64,000 nucleotides of DNA from positions 62,001 through 126,000 of the forward strand of contig JAQZBN010000011.1 in NCBI GenBank assembly GCA_029238935.1, given 5' to 3'. The stretch's first letter is position 1. Each line of letters starts with the position of its first letter. The position numbers were made by a program, and so were the translations under genes. The DNA comes from Herbinix sp. Lineage in GTDB: Bacteria > Bacillota > Clostridia > Lachnospirales > Lachnospiraceae. The notes beneath the pieces are model-generated. The model searched no databases and was not told the DNA's origin. It worked only from the letters and a program-made list of their open reading frames with translations. Positions 1 through 8,344 of this stretch are shown here, piece by piece.

Positions 1-2
1 GT

Positions 3-527
3 GCCGGTGCATTTGTTGGTGAGAGAACAAATAAGACGATCAATAGGATGATTGCTTCACCTAAAAACAGGACGGTAATGTTTTTGCAGCAGATCCTTGG
101 TATGGTACCACAGGTTATCACACAGATTTTTGTATTAATGTTTGTTAGTGTTTTTGTATTTAAAGCACATTATGCCGCAACCTTAGGCAATAACATTTAT
201 TTATTCTTTATGTTTTTTGTAGTAACGTTATCCTCCATTGCAGTCGGTGCAGTGATTGGTCTGGTTATTAAGACAAATCCGATGGCTGTACTTATGCCAA
301 TTCTTTGGATCATGATGTTTTTTGGAGGTACCTATTCCAAAGAACTCAATATCAAAGGTGTAACTGAGGCAATGCCAATTTACCAATTACAGCAGGCTGC
401 GTTTGATTTAACAGTCTTTGGCAGGCATGAGAAAGTAAATAATGTAATTTTATTATGTGTAATTCTTATGATCTCAGCACTTATCATCGGTGCATTTATA
501 TTTAACAGAAAGGAGGAGGAACGATGA
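3..527 (+). CDS. ABC-2 type transporter permease, 5' part cut off by the window
   Basis: The reading frame is open from the first bases of the window, so only the last ~174 codons are seen; the first internal ATG at 48 is not the true start. The visible part has a cytoplasmic 'ERTNKTINRMIASP' stretch typical of ABC-2 permeases just before a transmembrane segment, then about five hydrophobic segments, ending with a charged tail. It would be the membrane half of an efflux ABC transporter, with its ATPase presumably just upstream outside the window. The stop overlaps the next permease by 4 bases (ATGA), so the two are translationally coupled. Its order with the next three genes resembles the linearmycin-resistance type (two permeases plus a NarL-type two-component system). 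Confidence 0.85.
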   Translation, partial: AGAFVGERTNKTINRMIASPKNRTVMFLQQILGMVPQVITQIFVLMFVSVFVFKAHYAATLGNNIYLFFMFFVVTLSSIAVGAVIGLVIKTNPMAVLMPILWIMMFFGGTYSKELNIKGVTEAMPIYQLQQAAFDLTVFGRHEKVNNVILLCVILMISALIIGAFIFNRKEEER

Positions 528-1669
528 AGAATATCTGGCTCTTGACAAAGACGAATATGAAACGTAACCTCTGGACCATTATAATTGCTTTACTTGGAGC
601 AGCGATGCTTTGCTTTGTTATTTATGCCATGGGTAAAATGATTGCGGATCATACCGTTGCAAAAATAAAAATTGGATATATGGATCACGATAATAGTGTC
701 CTCTCCGAAGATTTTGAACGGTATTTAACTGAGCAGTTGAATTATGAGTTATATGAAAATAATTCTTATGAAGTACTTTCGACTGAGTTGATTGATAAAC
801 ATATATCAGCTATAATAGAGGTACCGGAAAATTTTTATGCGGATACATCGAAGGGAAGAATAAAGCCGTTTGTGATTACGACTCTGGATGATTATGAGAA
901 TGCAGCATTCTTTGAAGTATATGTAAATAGCTATCTTGGCAGTATTAAAGTTCTCTCCGACAGTGCTGCAGGAGATGAGAAACTATTTGATGAACTTTTA
1001 TCCACATATCAAAAAGAACAGACTAGGATGGCGCATTCTGCAGCAATTACTATAGATAAATCCTTATTAGCTCAAAAAGCAGGGTTTATCAATTCCATTG
1101 GATTTTACCTGATGTTTATCTTTGGTGTCAGTGTTAGCTATACCTTTATCATATTGGATGATCGTTTATCCGGAGTGTTAAATCGTATTCAGGTAACCCC
1201 GGTAAAACCGTCACAATATATTATTGGTTCTGCTATTTTTGGAACCATTGTATGTTTTATTATGAGTGGTATCTTTTGCACCTACATCAAGATTATGAAT
1301 ATTCAGACGGGCGTACCGTTTGGGATTATACTATTGCTAATGACTTTATTTTCTATATTTACGGTATGCTTTTCCATGGCAACTGCTTTGACATTACATT
1401 CGAAGAATGCGGTTACTTCCATGATTATCGGTTTCTCTACCTTCGGATGTATTCTGGGAGGAGCATATTTTCCGATTGAGATGGCACCAAAGAGTCTTCA
1501 AAATCTTGCTAGAATATTGCCGCAGTTTTGGTTTATGGATACCTTTCGTAAACTACAGGCTGATAGCCTTGCCAATGTTTTCCCGAATATTATAGTGCTG
1601 ATATTATTTATTGTCCTTACCTTTCTTATTGGTGCTGTAGTATTTTCACAGAACTATAAAAATAGATAG
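524..1669 (+). CDS. ABC-2 type transporter permease
   Basis: A 381-residue membrane protein of the ABC-2 family: one transmembrane helix at about residues 17-37, a large extracytoplasmic domain to about 185, then five hydrophobic segments to the C-terminus. This one-plus-five layout is the usual one for YhgE/DrrB-type exporters. A good ribosome site (aggagga) lies inside the end of the preceding permease, which it overlaps by 4 bases. The two permeases probably form a heterodimer driven by an ATPase encoded upstream of the window. The downstream sensor kinase and regulator 12 bases away suggest drug- or lipid-induced expression; the substrate cannot be read from the sequence. Confidence 0.9.
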   Translation: MKNIWLLTKTNMKRNLWTIIIALLGAAMLCFVIYAMGKMIADHTVAKIKIGYMDHDNSVLSEDFERYLTEQLNYELYENNSYEVLSTELIDKHISAIIEVPENFYADTSKGRIKPFVITTLDDYENAAFFEVYVNSYLGSIKVLSDSAAGDEKLFDELLSTYQKEQTRMAHSAAITIDKSLLAQKAGFINSIGFYLMFIFGVSVSYTFIILDDRLSGVLNRIQVTPVKPSQYIIGSAIFGTIVCFIMSGIFCTYIKIMNIQTGVPFGIILLLMTLFSIFTVCFSMATALTLHSKNAVTSMIIGFSTFGCILGGAYFPIEMAPKSLQNLARILPQFWFMDTFRKLQADSLANVFPNIIVLILFIVLTFLIGAVVFSQNYKNR

Positions 1670-1681
1670 GCGGTAGCATCT

Positions 1682-2797
1682 ATGAAAGATAAATCCTATC
1701 TCTACTTTATAGCAAAAGTAGTGACGGTAATCACCTCCATCTTCATTTTAAGCTCAGATTTAGTAGATATCACAATGCCTGTGATATCTACGCTGAGCTT
1801 TACTTGCGTATTTTTATTAGAGATATTACTGGATAAGTATTTGAAAAATAAACAGGTGAAAATAAGTCTTGTCTTTCTATCCATGATTGCTTGTTTTGCT
1901 TTAGGCCTTGAGACCTTTTTTCCTCTTTTCATTATTTTATTGACACAATTGTTGGATTTGCTAATTGAGAATAGATTGTTTTACGAAATTCTGTTCGTAA
2001 CGATACTTTTATCTTTATTTATTTTCACTCCGGGAAAAATATCTATTGCAATGTCATTCGTTTTGATTACACTGATATTATTTGGCAGAAGCATATTGGA
2101 TAAGTTATCTTATTATAGAGAACTTAGTGATCATCAAAAGGATACCATCAGTGATTTGTCAAAGAGAATAGAAGATGTCAAAAGTCTGATGAAAACGATC
2201 AAATACACCACCTCCCTGGAGGAACGAAATCGTATTGCAGCACGTATTCATGACCAGATCGGACACGGCATATCAGGTAGTATTATCATGCTGGAAGCAT
2301 CCCTTTTAGTAATGAAGGACAACCCGGTGAAGGCAGCAGAAAGTATTCAAAAAACCATCAATAATCTGAGATCCGGTGTGGATGAAATACGAATGGCCCT
2401 AAGGGAGGAACGGGCTGGAAGTTATGTTCTTGGTGTTCAAGATATCCTGACCGTATTGGAAGAATTCAAGGTAAGCTTTAATAAAGCAGTGCATTTGGAT
2501 ACCAAAGGTTCCTTAGACTTAATACGGATTGATATCTGGGCTTGTATCCATGAGAACCTAAAGGAGTGTCTCACGAATCTATTAAAGCATTCCAATGCCA
2601 CGGAGTTTCAGCTTACGATTGAAGTGTTTAAAAAGATGGTAAAAGTGGAGTACCGCGATAACGGGAGATCCGAAGATGGATTTGATAAAGGATTAGGACT
2701 GGAAGCGATGGAAGAACGGACGGTTCATGCAAAGGGAAGATGCTTTTTTAATAAAGGCGAAAACGGTTTTATTGTAACCAATATATTTTCATTATAG
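1682..2797 (+). CDS. NarL-type sensor histidine kinase
   Basis: A 371-residue membrane sensor kinase. About five hydrophobic segments occupy residues 8-140 with almost no extracytoplasmic loop, so it probably senses something within the membrane. The HisKA_3 dimerisation domain follows, with the phosphoacceptor His190 in 'AARIHDQIGHG', then a HATPase_c domain with the N-box 'ENLKECLTNLLKHS' and a short 'DNGRS...GLGLEAMEER' G-box. It starts 12 bases after the permease and is followed by a cognate LuxR/NarL-type regulator, so it belongs to the ABC operon. The short loops resemble the intramembrane-sensing kinases of drug-efflux modules such as LnrJ; that functional parallel is an inference. Confidence 0.9.
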   Translation: MKDKSYLYFIAKVVTVITSIFILSSDLVDITMPVISTLSFTCVFLLEILLDKYLKNKQVKISLVFLSMIACFALGLETFFPLFIILLTQLLDLLIENRLFYEILFVTILLSLFIFTPGKISIAMSFVLITLILFGRSILDKLSYYRELSDHQKDTISDLSKRIEDVKSLMKTIKYTTSLEERNRIAARIHDQIGHGISGSIIMLEASLLVMKDNPVKAAESIQKTINNLRSGVDEIRMALREERAGSYVLGVQDILTVLEEFKVSFNKAVHLDTKGSLDLIRIDIWACIHENLKECLTNLLKHSNATEFQLTIEVFKKMVKVEYRDNGRSEDGFDKGLGLEAMEERTVHAKGRCFFNKGENGFIVTNIFSL

Positions 2798-2833
2798 ATA
2801 GAAAGAGACTACTCTAGTCAGATAGGAGACAGT

Positions 2834-3469
2834 ATGATTAAATTAATCATTGCAGATGATGATGCTATTATCAGAGAAGGTCTTAAAATGATTATAGAAA
2901 CGCAGCCGGATATGGAGTTCTTGGGATCTGCAAGCAATGGTTTAGAAGCGGTAGAACTGGGCAAACAATATAGACCTGATGTTATATTACTGGATATTCG
3001 TATGCCGGAAATGGATGGAATACAGGCAGCAGAGTTGATATTAGAACAGAAATTATCCATCCCATTATTATTAACTACTTTTGATGAACCGGATTTGATC
3101 CTTCGAGCACTGAAGGCAGGAGTGAATGGTTATATATTAAAGAATAGTCCGGCAGACCGAATTCTATCAGCGATTCGGGTAATACATACCGGGGGAACAG
3201 TCTTTCAAGCAGATATTCTGGAATTTATTAGAGGAAGAGTAAATACCGGTTCGTCCAAGAATAAAGTATTTGATCTGATGCTATCATCCAGGGAATTAGA
3301 TATTGTGAAATTAATTGCAGAAGGATTATCGAATAAAGAAATTGGAGAAAAGCTATATTTATCCAATGGTACTGTAAGAAATCATATTAGTACAATATTA
3401 GAAAAAACAGGATTGGAACATCGAACACAGATTGCCATCCAGTATTTAAAATCAAGCGGAATTGTATAG
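2834..3469 (+). CDS. NarL/LuxR-family response regulator
   Basis: A 211-residue response regulator. The receiver domain has the acidic pocket D8-D9 and the phosphoacceptor Asp54 in 'ILLDIRMPEMDG', followed by the conserved Thr and Lys positions ('LLTTFDEP', 'ILKNSPAD'). The C-terminal third is a LuxR-type helix-turn-helix ('LSSRELDIVKLIAEG', 'NKEIGEKLYLSNGTVRNH'). It sits 36 bases after the histidine kinase with a ggagacagt ribosome site and is the obvious partner. It would switch on the upstream ABC exporter genes. It is followed after 27 bases by kdpD, which has no obvious sequence reason to be regulated by it apart from read-through. Confidence 0.93.
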   Translation: MIKLIIADDDAIIREGLKMIIETQPDMEFLGSASNGLEAVELGKQYRPDVILLDIRMPEMDGIQAAELILEQKLSIPLLLTTFDEPDLILRALKAGVNGYILKNSPADRILSAIRVIHTGGTVFQADILEFIRGRVNTGSSKNKVFDLMLSSRELDIVKLIAEGLSNKEIGEKLYLSNGTVRNHISTILEKTGLEHRTQIAIQYLKSSGIV

Positions 3470-3496
3470 GAAGATCGTAAGGAGAGAGAAACTTAC

Positions 3497-6142
3497 ATGG
3501 AACAACTGGGATACCATAAATTTAATCAAAAAGGCCGTCTTAAAATATTCTTTGGATATGCGGCAGGGGTAGGAAAAACCTATGCGATGTTTGACGATGC
3601 GAAAGAGCAGTGGAAGAATGGCATAGATGTAGTCATTGGTTATGTGGAACCGGACACCCCACCAGAAACGATGCAATTGTTGATCGGTATTCCTGTTTTG
3701 CCAAGGAAAGAGATCCGTAGTAAAAATCACAGCAAGATCGAATTTGATCTGGATGGTGCGCTGGAGCGTAAACCAAAACTGATTATTATCGATAACCTAG
3801 CTCACTCCAACGGATCCGGAGTTCGTAATAAAAAGAGATATCAGGATATCGAGGAACTGTTGAATGCAGGAATCGATGTTTATACCACAGTGAATGTATC
3901 CCATATAGAGAGCCTTAAGGATTTGGTCCAAGATATCACCAGAGTCTACGTGAAAGAAACCGTGCCGGATTATATCTTTGATCAAGCGGATAAAGTAAAA
4001 TTAATTGATATTGAACCGGATGAACTATTAAGAAGAATAGAAATTGGTAGAAGTGTAGATGAAGGGAAGGAAAGTGAATCATCGGAGCATATTTTTACCA
4101 AGGATAGCCTAAGACTGTTACGGGAAATTGCTATGAGAAAGGCAGCAGACCGAATCAGCCATAATAATCAGAACGAACAATTATTGGCCAATAAATCAGC
4201 GAATATCAAAATGTTGGTTTGCATCAGTAGTTCCCCCTCCTCAGCAAGATGCATCCGTTGGACTGCCAGAACAGCGGATGCCTTCCATGCCCCTTGGGCA
4301 GCGGTCTATGTGGAGAATAAGGATAGTGATTGTCAATCCGATGTGGAGAAGAGGAACTTCCACGCCAATGTTGAGCTGGCAGAGCAATTAGGTGCGGAGG
4401 TTGTTACACTCAATGGCAGTGACTTAGCCGTTACGGTAGCTCAATATGCAAAGCTTACAGGTATCACCAATATCGTAATAGGAAAAAGCCGAAAAAAAAG
4501 ATCATTACGTTATTTCTTTGATATGGATTTGGAGGATAAATTAATCTCTTTGTTGTCTAATACTGAAATTCATATCATTCCAGATAGTAGTTTGATGAAG
4601 GTTTATCGGGAACATAAGAAAAAGATACATCAAAATGGACTTAGTTTCAGTTGGGCTGATGCTTTGAAAACCATGGGTGTATTATTTGTCACCACTATGA
4701 TAAATACATTTCTAACAAGTTTTGATTTTAATAACGATAGTGTGATCATGCTGTATATACTTTCGGTCTTGATTATATCTAGGATAACGACTGGTTATTT
4801 ATATGGAATATCAGCATCGGTCATTAGTGTTCTTATATGTAATATATTTTTTACAGAACCATATTTTGCTTTTAATATTGTTCAAAAGGGATATCCAATC
4901 ACATTTACGGTAATGCTGCTGGTAGCGTTGATAACGAATGCATTAACCGTCAGAACCAAGGTTCAAGCAAAGTTTGCCATGGACCGGGAACAGCGGACGG
5001 AAGTGTTATATGAGATAAACAAAAGACTTTTGGTTGCCAGAGGACTTCAAAACATTGTTGAATTAACCAGTGAATATATTACCAGAATTTTCAGGAGATC
5101 AGTGGTATTTTATACTCAAGATCCATCAACTGGAGTGCAGGGATCTTTGATGCAGGCGGAAGAGGACGTTAAATCGGAATTACTACTGTCTAAGGAAGAA
5201 AGTGCAGTTGCTCATTGGGTTTTTGTAAATCAAAAAAAAGCCGGAGCCGGTACGGATACCCTGATGGATGCAAAAGCGGTCTACATGCCGGTAATATCGC
5301 AGGGAAATGTTTTAGGGGTATTAGGGATATCCTGTGCCAATGGTTTGCTTCTGGATCAGAGTAGCAGGGCGTTTGTAAGACGAATCGTCTCCTTAATGGC
5401 TATGGCTATGGAACGACAAAGATTATCCGATGAACAAAGATTAATCCTAGTAGAAACCGAAAAAGAAAAAATGAGAAGTAATCTGTTAAGGGCAATTTCC
5501 CATGATTTAAGAACACCACTAACGGCTATCTTAGGTTCTAGTTCAGCTATTTTAGAAAATGCGGAAACACTGGATAATGAAACCAAATTAAAGCTAATAT
5601 CAAATATTAAAGACGATTCACAGTGGTTGATCCGAATGGTAGAAAATCTATTATCTGTAACCCGTATTAATGAGGATACTGCCAATGTAACCAAATCACC
5701 GGAAGCAGCAGAAGAGATCATCGCTGCTGCCATAAGCAGAATACGAAAGCGTTTTGTTAACCAGAACATAAAGGTTTCGGTGCCGGATGAACTCCTTATG
5801 GTGCCAATGGATGGTACGTTGATTGAGCAGGTAATCATCAACCTAATTGAAAATGCGATTAAGCATTCGGGGATTGATATTACTATTGATGTATCTTTAA
5901 AAAGAGATAAGGACATGGCGGTATTTGAAGTCAGCGATAATGGAGATGGTATCTCAGAACAGGATATTCCATATCTTTTTGAATCCTATGTACCCAATGG
6001 TAAGAGGTCTGCAGATTCTTCACGGGGAATGGGAATCGGTCTATCCATCTGTATGTCAATCATAAAAGCACATGATGGTAGGATGGAAGCGTTTAACAAA
6101 AAAGAAGGTGGAGCTGTATTTCGATTTAGCCTCCCAATCTAA
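3497..6142 (+). CDS. kdpD: KdpD-type osmosensitive K+ sensor histidine kinase
   Basis: A full-length 881-residue KdpD. The N-terminal KdpD domain carries a P-loop at residues 20-28 (GYAAGVGKT) and a Walker-B-like 'LIIIDNLAHSN', then a universal-stress-protein domain (about 235-365). Four close transmembrane segments (DUF4118, about 390-490) are followed by a GAF domain, and a HisKA/HATPase module with His669 in 'AISHDLRTPLTAI', N-box 'NLIENAIKHS' and 'GMGIGLSIC'. In other bacteria KdpD and KdpE control the kdpFABC potassium pump and may respond to K+ limitation and c-di-AMP. No pump subunit gene is in this window. kdpE follows after 90 bases. The start at 3497 has a ggagagag site somewhat far upstream. 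Confidence 0.95.
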   Translation: MEQLGYHKFNQKGRLKIFFGYAAGVGKTYAMFDDAKEQWKNGIDVVIGYVEPDTPPETMQLLIGIPVLPRKEIRSKNHSKIEFDLDGALERKPKLIIIDNLAHSNGSGVRNKKRYQDIEELLNAGIDVYTTVNVSHIESLKDLVQDITRVYVKETVPDYIFDQADKVKLIDIEPDELLRRIEIGRSVDEGKESESSEHIFTKDSLRLLREIAMRKAADRISHNNQNEQLLANKSANIKMLVCISSSPSSARCIRWTARTADAFHAPWAAVYVENKDSDCQSDVEKRNFHANVELAEQLGAEVVTLNGSDLAVTVAQYAKLTGITNIVIGKSRKKRSLRYFFDMDLEDKLISLLSNTEIHIIPDSSLMKVYREHKKKIHQNGLSFSWADALKTMGVLFVTTMINTFLTSFDFNNDSVIMLYILSVLIISRITTGYLYGISASVISVLICNIFFTEPYFAFNIVQKGYPITFTVMLLVALITNALTVRTKVQAKFAMDREQRTEVLYEINKRLLVARGLQNIVELTSEYITRIFRRSVVFYTQDPSTGVQGSLMQAEEDVKSELLLSKEESAVAHWVFVNQKKAGAGTDTLMDAKAVYMPVISQGNVLGVLGISCANGLLLDQSSRAFVRRIVSLMAMAMERQRLSDEQRLILVETEKEKMRSNLLRAISHDLRTPLTAILGSSSAILENAETLDNETKLKLISNIKDDSQWLIRMVENLLSVTRINEDTANVTKSPEAAEEIIAAAISRIRKRFVNQNIKVSVPDELLMVPMDGTLIEQVIINLIENAIKHSGIDITIDVSLKRDKDMAVFEVSDNGDGISEQDIPYLFESYVPNGKRSADSSRGMGIGLSICMSIIKAHDGRMEAFNKKEGGAVFRFSLPI

Positions 6143-6232
6143 TTTGAAGTTACAACGAAAAAGGGGAGACTAAAAAAGAATAACCAGGTGAAAGGTTTAC
6201 AATGGAAGATAATAAGAAAGGTACTCATTATA

Positions 6233-6934
6233 ATGAACAATAAGTTATTAATTTTATTAGTAGAAGATGAAATTGCGATATGTAATTTTATCTCTACCAT
6301 ACTAATTCATCATGATTATAATGTAATAAAGGCGGAAAAAGGTAAGGATGCAATTTCTCTGGCTGCTTCCCATTGCCCAGACCTCATACTCTTAGATTTG
6401 GGGTTACCTGATATGGATGGTATAGAAGTATTAAAGACCATACGAGAATGGAGCAATATCCCTATTATTGTAGTATCTGCCAGGGGACATGAGAGAGAAA
6501 AGGTAGAAGCATTGGATTTAGGTGCCGATGACTATATAACAAAGCCGTTCGGAACCTCTGAATTGCTAGCCCGTATCCGTACTGCGGTCAGACACAGTCA
6601 AAAAATCCAGGAGGATAATCACCCGGAAAGTGATAAAATAAGCATCGGTAACCTTCATATTGATTACAATAAAAGAATCGTTAAGGTAGAAGATAAGGAA
6701 GTGCACCTTACGCCCATAGAATACAAAATAATTGTCCTTTTATCAAAAAATGTAGGAAAAGTTCTTACACATGACTATATTATGAAGGAAATATGGGGAC
6801 CCTATATTAACGATAATCAAACCTTGCGAGTAAATATGGCTAATATCAGAAGAAAGCTTGAAAAGAATCCTGCGGAACCTAAGTACATTATCACTGAAGT
6901 AGGAGTGGGATATCGCATGGTAGATGAAATATAA
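6233..6934 (+). CDS. kdpE: KdpE-type response regulator (OmpR family)
   Basis: An OmpR/PhoB-type regulator. The ATG at 6233 is preferred because the receiver domain begins directly after it ('MNNKLLILLVEDE') and 'aagaaagg' lies upstream; a GTG at 6188 would add 15 residues without domain match. Counting from 6233 the phosphoacceptor is Asp55 in 'LILLDLGLPDMDG', with 'VVSARG' and 'DYITKPFG' as the conserved Thr/Ser and Lys sites. The C-terminal winged helix contains 'LTPIEYKIIVLLSKN' and 'TLRVNMANIRRKLE', the KdpE signature region. It is the partner of the preceding kdpD. The target promoter, kdpFABC in other species, is not visible here. Confidence 0.94.
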   Translation: MNNKLLILLVEDEIAICNFISTILIHHDYNVIKAEKGKDAISLAASHCPDLILLDLGLPDMDGIEVLKTIREWSNIPIIVVSARGHEREKVEALDLGADDYITKPFGTSELLARIRTAVRHSQKIQEDNHPESDKISIGNLHIDYNKRIVKVEDKEVHLTPIEYKIIVLLSKNVGKVLTHDYIMKEIWGPYINDNQTLRVNMANIRRKLEKNPAEPKYIITEVGVGYRMVDEI

Positions 6935-6945
6935 GGAAGGATTTT

Positions 6946-7227
6946 ATGGTTGTAGGAACGATAAAGGTAAAATTATATACGCCCTGGGTTCATTCTTTAA
7001 AGGAAAAGCGCATGATAGTGAAAAGCATTTGTGCAAAGGTTAGGAATAAGTATAATGTATCGATTGCTGAGATTGAAGAACAGGATATTCATCAAATTAT
7101 TGTTTTTGGTATTGCTTGTGTTGCCGGTGATACTGCTCACGCAGATAGTATTTGTGATAATGTGATTAATTTCATTGAAAGCAATACAGAAGGCGATATC
7201 ATTAATATTGATCGTGAATTAATATAG
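6946..7227 (+). CDS. DUF503 family protein (YlxP-like)
   Basis: A 93-residue protein matching the DUF503 family (B. subtilis YlxP type): N-terminal 'VGTIKVKLYTPWVHSLKEKRMIVKSI' pattern in which 'SLKEKR' is the family hallmark, followed by 'RNKYNVSIAEIE'. Family members are small dimeric alpha/beta proteins; YlxP is usually encoded near nusA-infB-rbfA and is thought to be ribosome-associated, but its biochemical role is not established. Here it sits unusually as the last gene of the kdpDE run, 11 bases after kdpE with aaggaagg as ribosome site, and directly before a terminator. Function in this context is unknown. Confidence 0.85.
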   Translation: MVVGTIKVKLYTPWVHSLKEKRMIVKSICAKVRNKYNVSIAEIEEQDIHQIIVFGIACVAGDTAHADSICDNVINFIESNTEGDIINIDRELI

Positions 7228-7244
7228 TTATTCATAATAGGACT

Positions 7245-7295
7245 AAAAAGGATATCTAAGTCGGATTATTGCAGAGGCTTGATATCCTTTTTTAG
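7245..7295 (+). terminator. Rho-independent terminator ending the ABC-kdpDE-DUF503 run
   Basis: A 12-bp stem (AAAAAGGATATC at 7245-7256 paired with GATATCCTTTTTT at 7281-7293, helped by AAG/CTT inside) is followed by a T run. It lies 17 bases after the DUF503 stop. Confidence 0.85.
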
Positions 7296-7430
7296 TACTC
7301 TAAAGGGATGATATTTTCAGTTAATATATAATAAGTGTAATAAGTGTCTACTTTCCGAAATATAATGAAACAGGATATAAGCTTGTGCAAAAATATTGGG
7401 TATTCTGTATTAATACATGGGAGGTAGAAT

Positions 7431-7997
7431 ATGGATACAAAGATGGAAGATAAAATATATCGACAGATCGAAACAAATCTCTCGAATCAAATAAAAGAGA
7501 ATTTATTTGAGACAGGAAATGAATTGGTTGTATCACCAAGATCCATGCTCGCTGGAACTAGTAATGAAGTGACTGAGAAACCAGAAGCCTACTCAAATCA
7601 GACACCGATGTTATCGAGAGCAGAATATATCAGACAAGCTAGAGAAGCTTGCCTTCGACAGCTAAACGCAGCAAGTATGAGCAATTATCCATATAGTACG
7701 ATGCGATCAGATGCTATGGAAGAGACACCGGAATCCATAGAAGAGGAAAAGAAGCCGAGAGCACTGAACTTTCTGAAAGAAACAGCTTCAGTAGAAGATA
7801 ATGCGAAAGAAGTAGCCTCCTTTCGTTCTCTTATGATTCGTACCATCTGTGCAATCGTTTTATTTTTAAGTTTCTTTCTTATGGATCAATTTGATGTTAA
7901 GTTGGGTAAATTTACAAATGATCTAGTACAGGAATATGTCACAGGAAATGATGGTCTTGAAATGCTGGAAGATATGATGGTATCTTTCTTAGATTGA
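7431..7997 (+). CDS. Hypothetical single-span membrane protein
   Basis: A 188-residue protein I do not recognise. The first ~130 residues are polar and rich in Glu, Gln, Ser and Asn, with a short conserved-looking 'SRAEYIRQAREACLRQL' segment that would form an amphipathic helix. One clear transmembrane segment lies at about residues 134-152 ('IRTICAIVLFLSFFLMDQF'), leaving a ~35-residue acidic tail. There is no signal peptide, so the topology is probably N-in with a short outer tail. A gggaggtag ribosome site precedes the ATG. It stands alone between a terminator and the radical SAM operon. The codon use and ribosome site make it a real gene; no function is offered. Confidence 0.7.
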   Translation: MDTKMEDKIYRQIETNLSNQIKENLFETGNELVVSPRSMLAGTSNEVTEKPEAYSNQTPMLSRAEYIRQAREACLRQLNAASMSNYPYSTMRSDAMEETPESIEEEKKPRALNFLKETASVEDNAKEVASFRSLMIRTICAIVLFLSFFLMDQFDVKLGKFTNDLVQEYVTGNDGLEMLEDMMVSFLD

Positions 7998-8285
7998 TGG
8001 ATACGAAATAACGATACAATACACGAATGAAACGAAATTATGGATATTATAGGTGAATTGGATGTATTATTTGAAAGATAGTCTGAAAGATATTTGAACA
8101 GATAATCTGAATAGCGAATTTGAATAAATGATCTAAATAGATGTTATGAAGCTGATACAAAAAGATTATACAAATAGATGTTTAATTAAACGAAACGAAT
8201 AAAGATACGAATATCAGATCGATCTGTATAGTATTTAAGAAGTAGGCTTATTTTCAAATGGTATAAATACTATCCCCAATATCCG
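7998..8285. other. Intergenic, AT-rich, no gene seen
   Basis: This stretch has many short degenerate 'tgaatag/aaatagatg' words and stops in all frames. Apart from the promoter that follows at 8286, no RNA structure or coding potential was recognised. Confidence 0.5.
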
Positions 8286-8314
8286 TTGTAATTTATAAAG
8301 TAATCAGTTATAAT
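8286..8314 (+). promoter_or_regulatory. SigA-type promoter of the radical SAM operon
   Basis: TTGTAA (8286-8291), 17-base spacer, TATAAT (8309-8314). It lies 30 bases upstream of the start codon at 8345 and would give a short leader containing the aaaggatag ribosome site. Confidence 0.75.
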
Positions 8315-8344
8315 AGCGGGTAGAACAATGGAAAGGATAGTAAA

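Noticed and set aside
1252..1479. Overlapping frame within the second ABC-2 permease
   Set aside because: Out-of-frame shadow with aromatic-rich, unlikely protein composition and no ribosome site.
5356..5916. Long antisense frame opposite kdpD
   Set aside because: Shadow of a real gene with all KdpD kinase motifs on the plus strand; no ribosome site.
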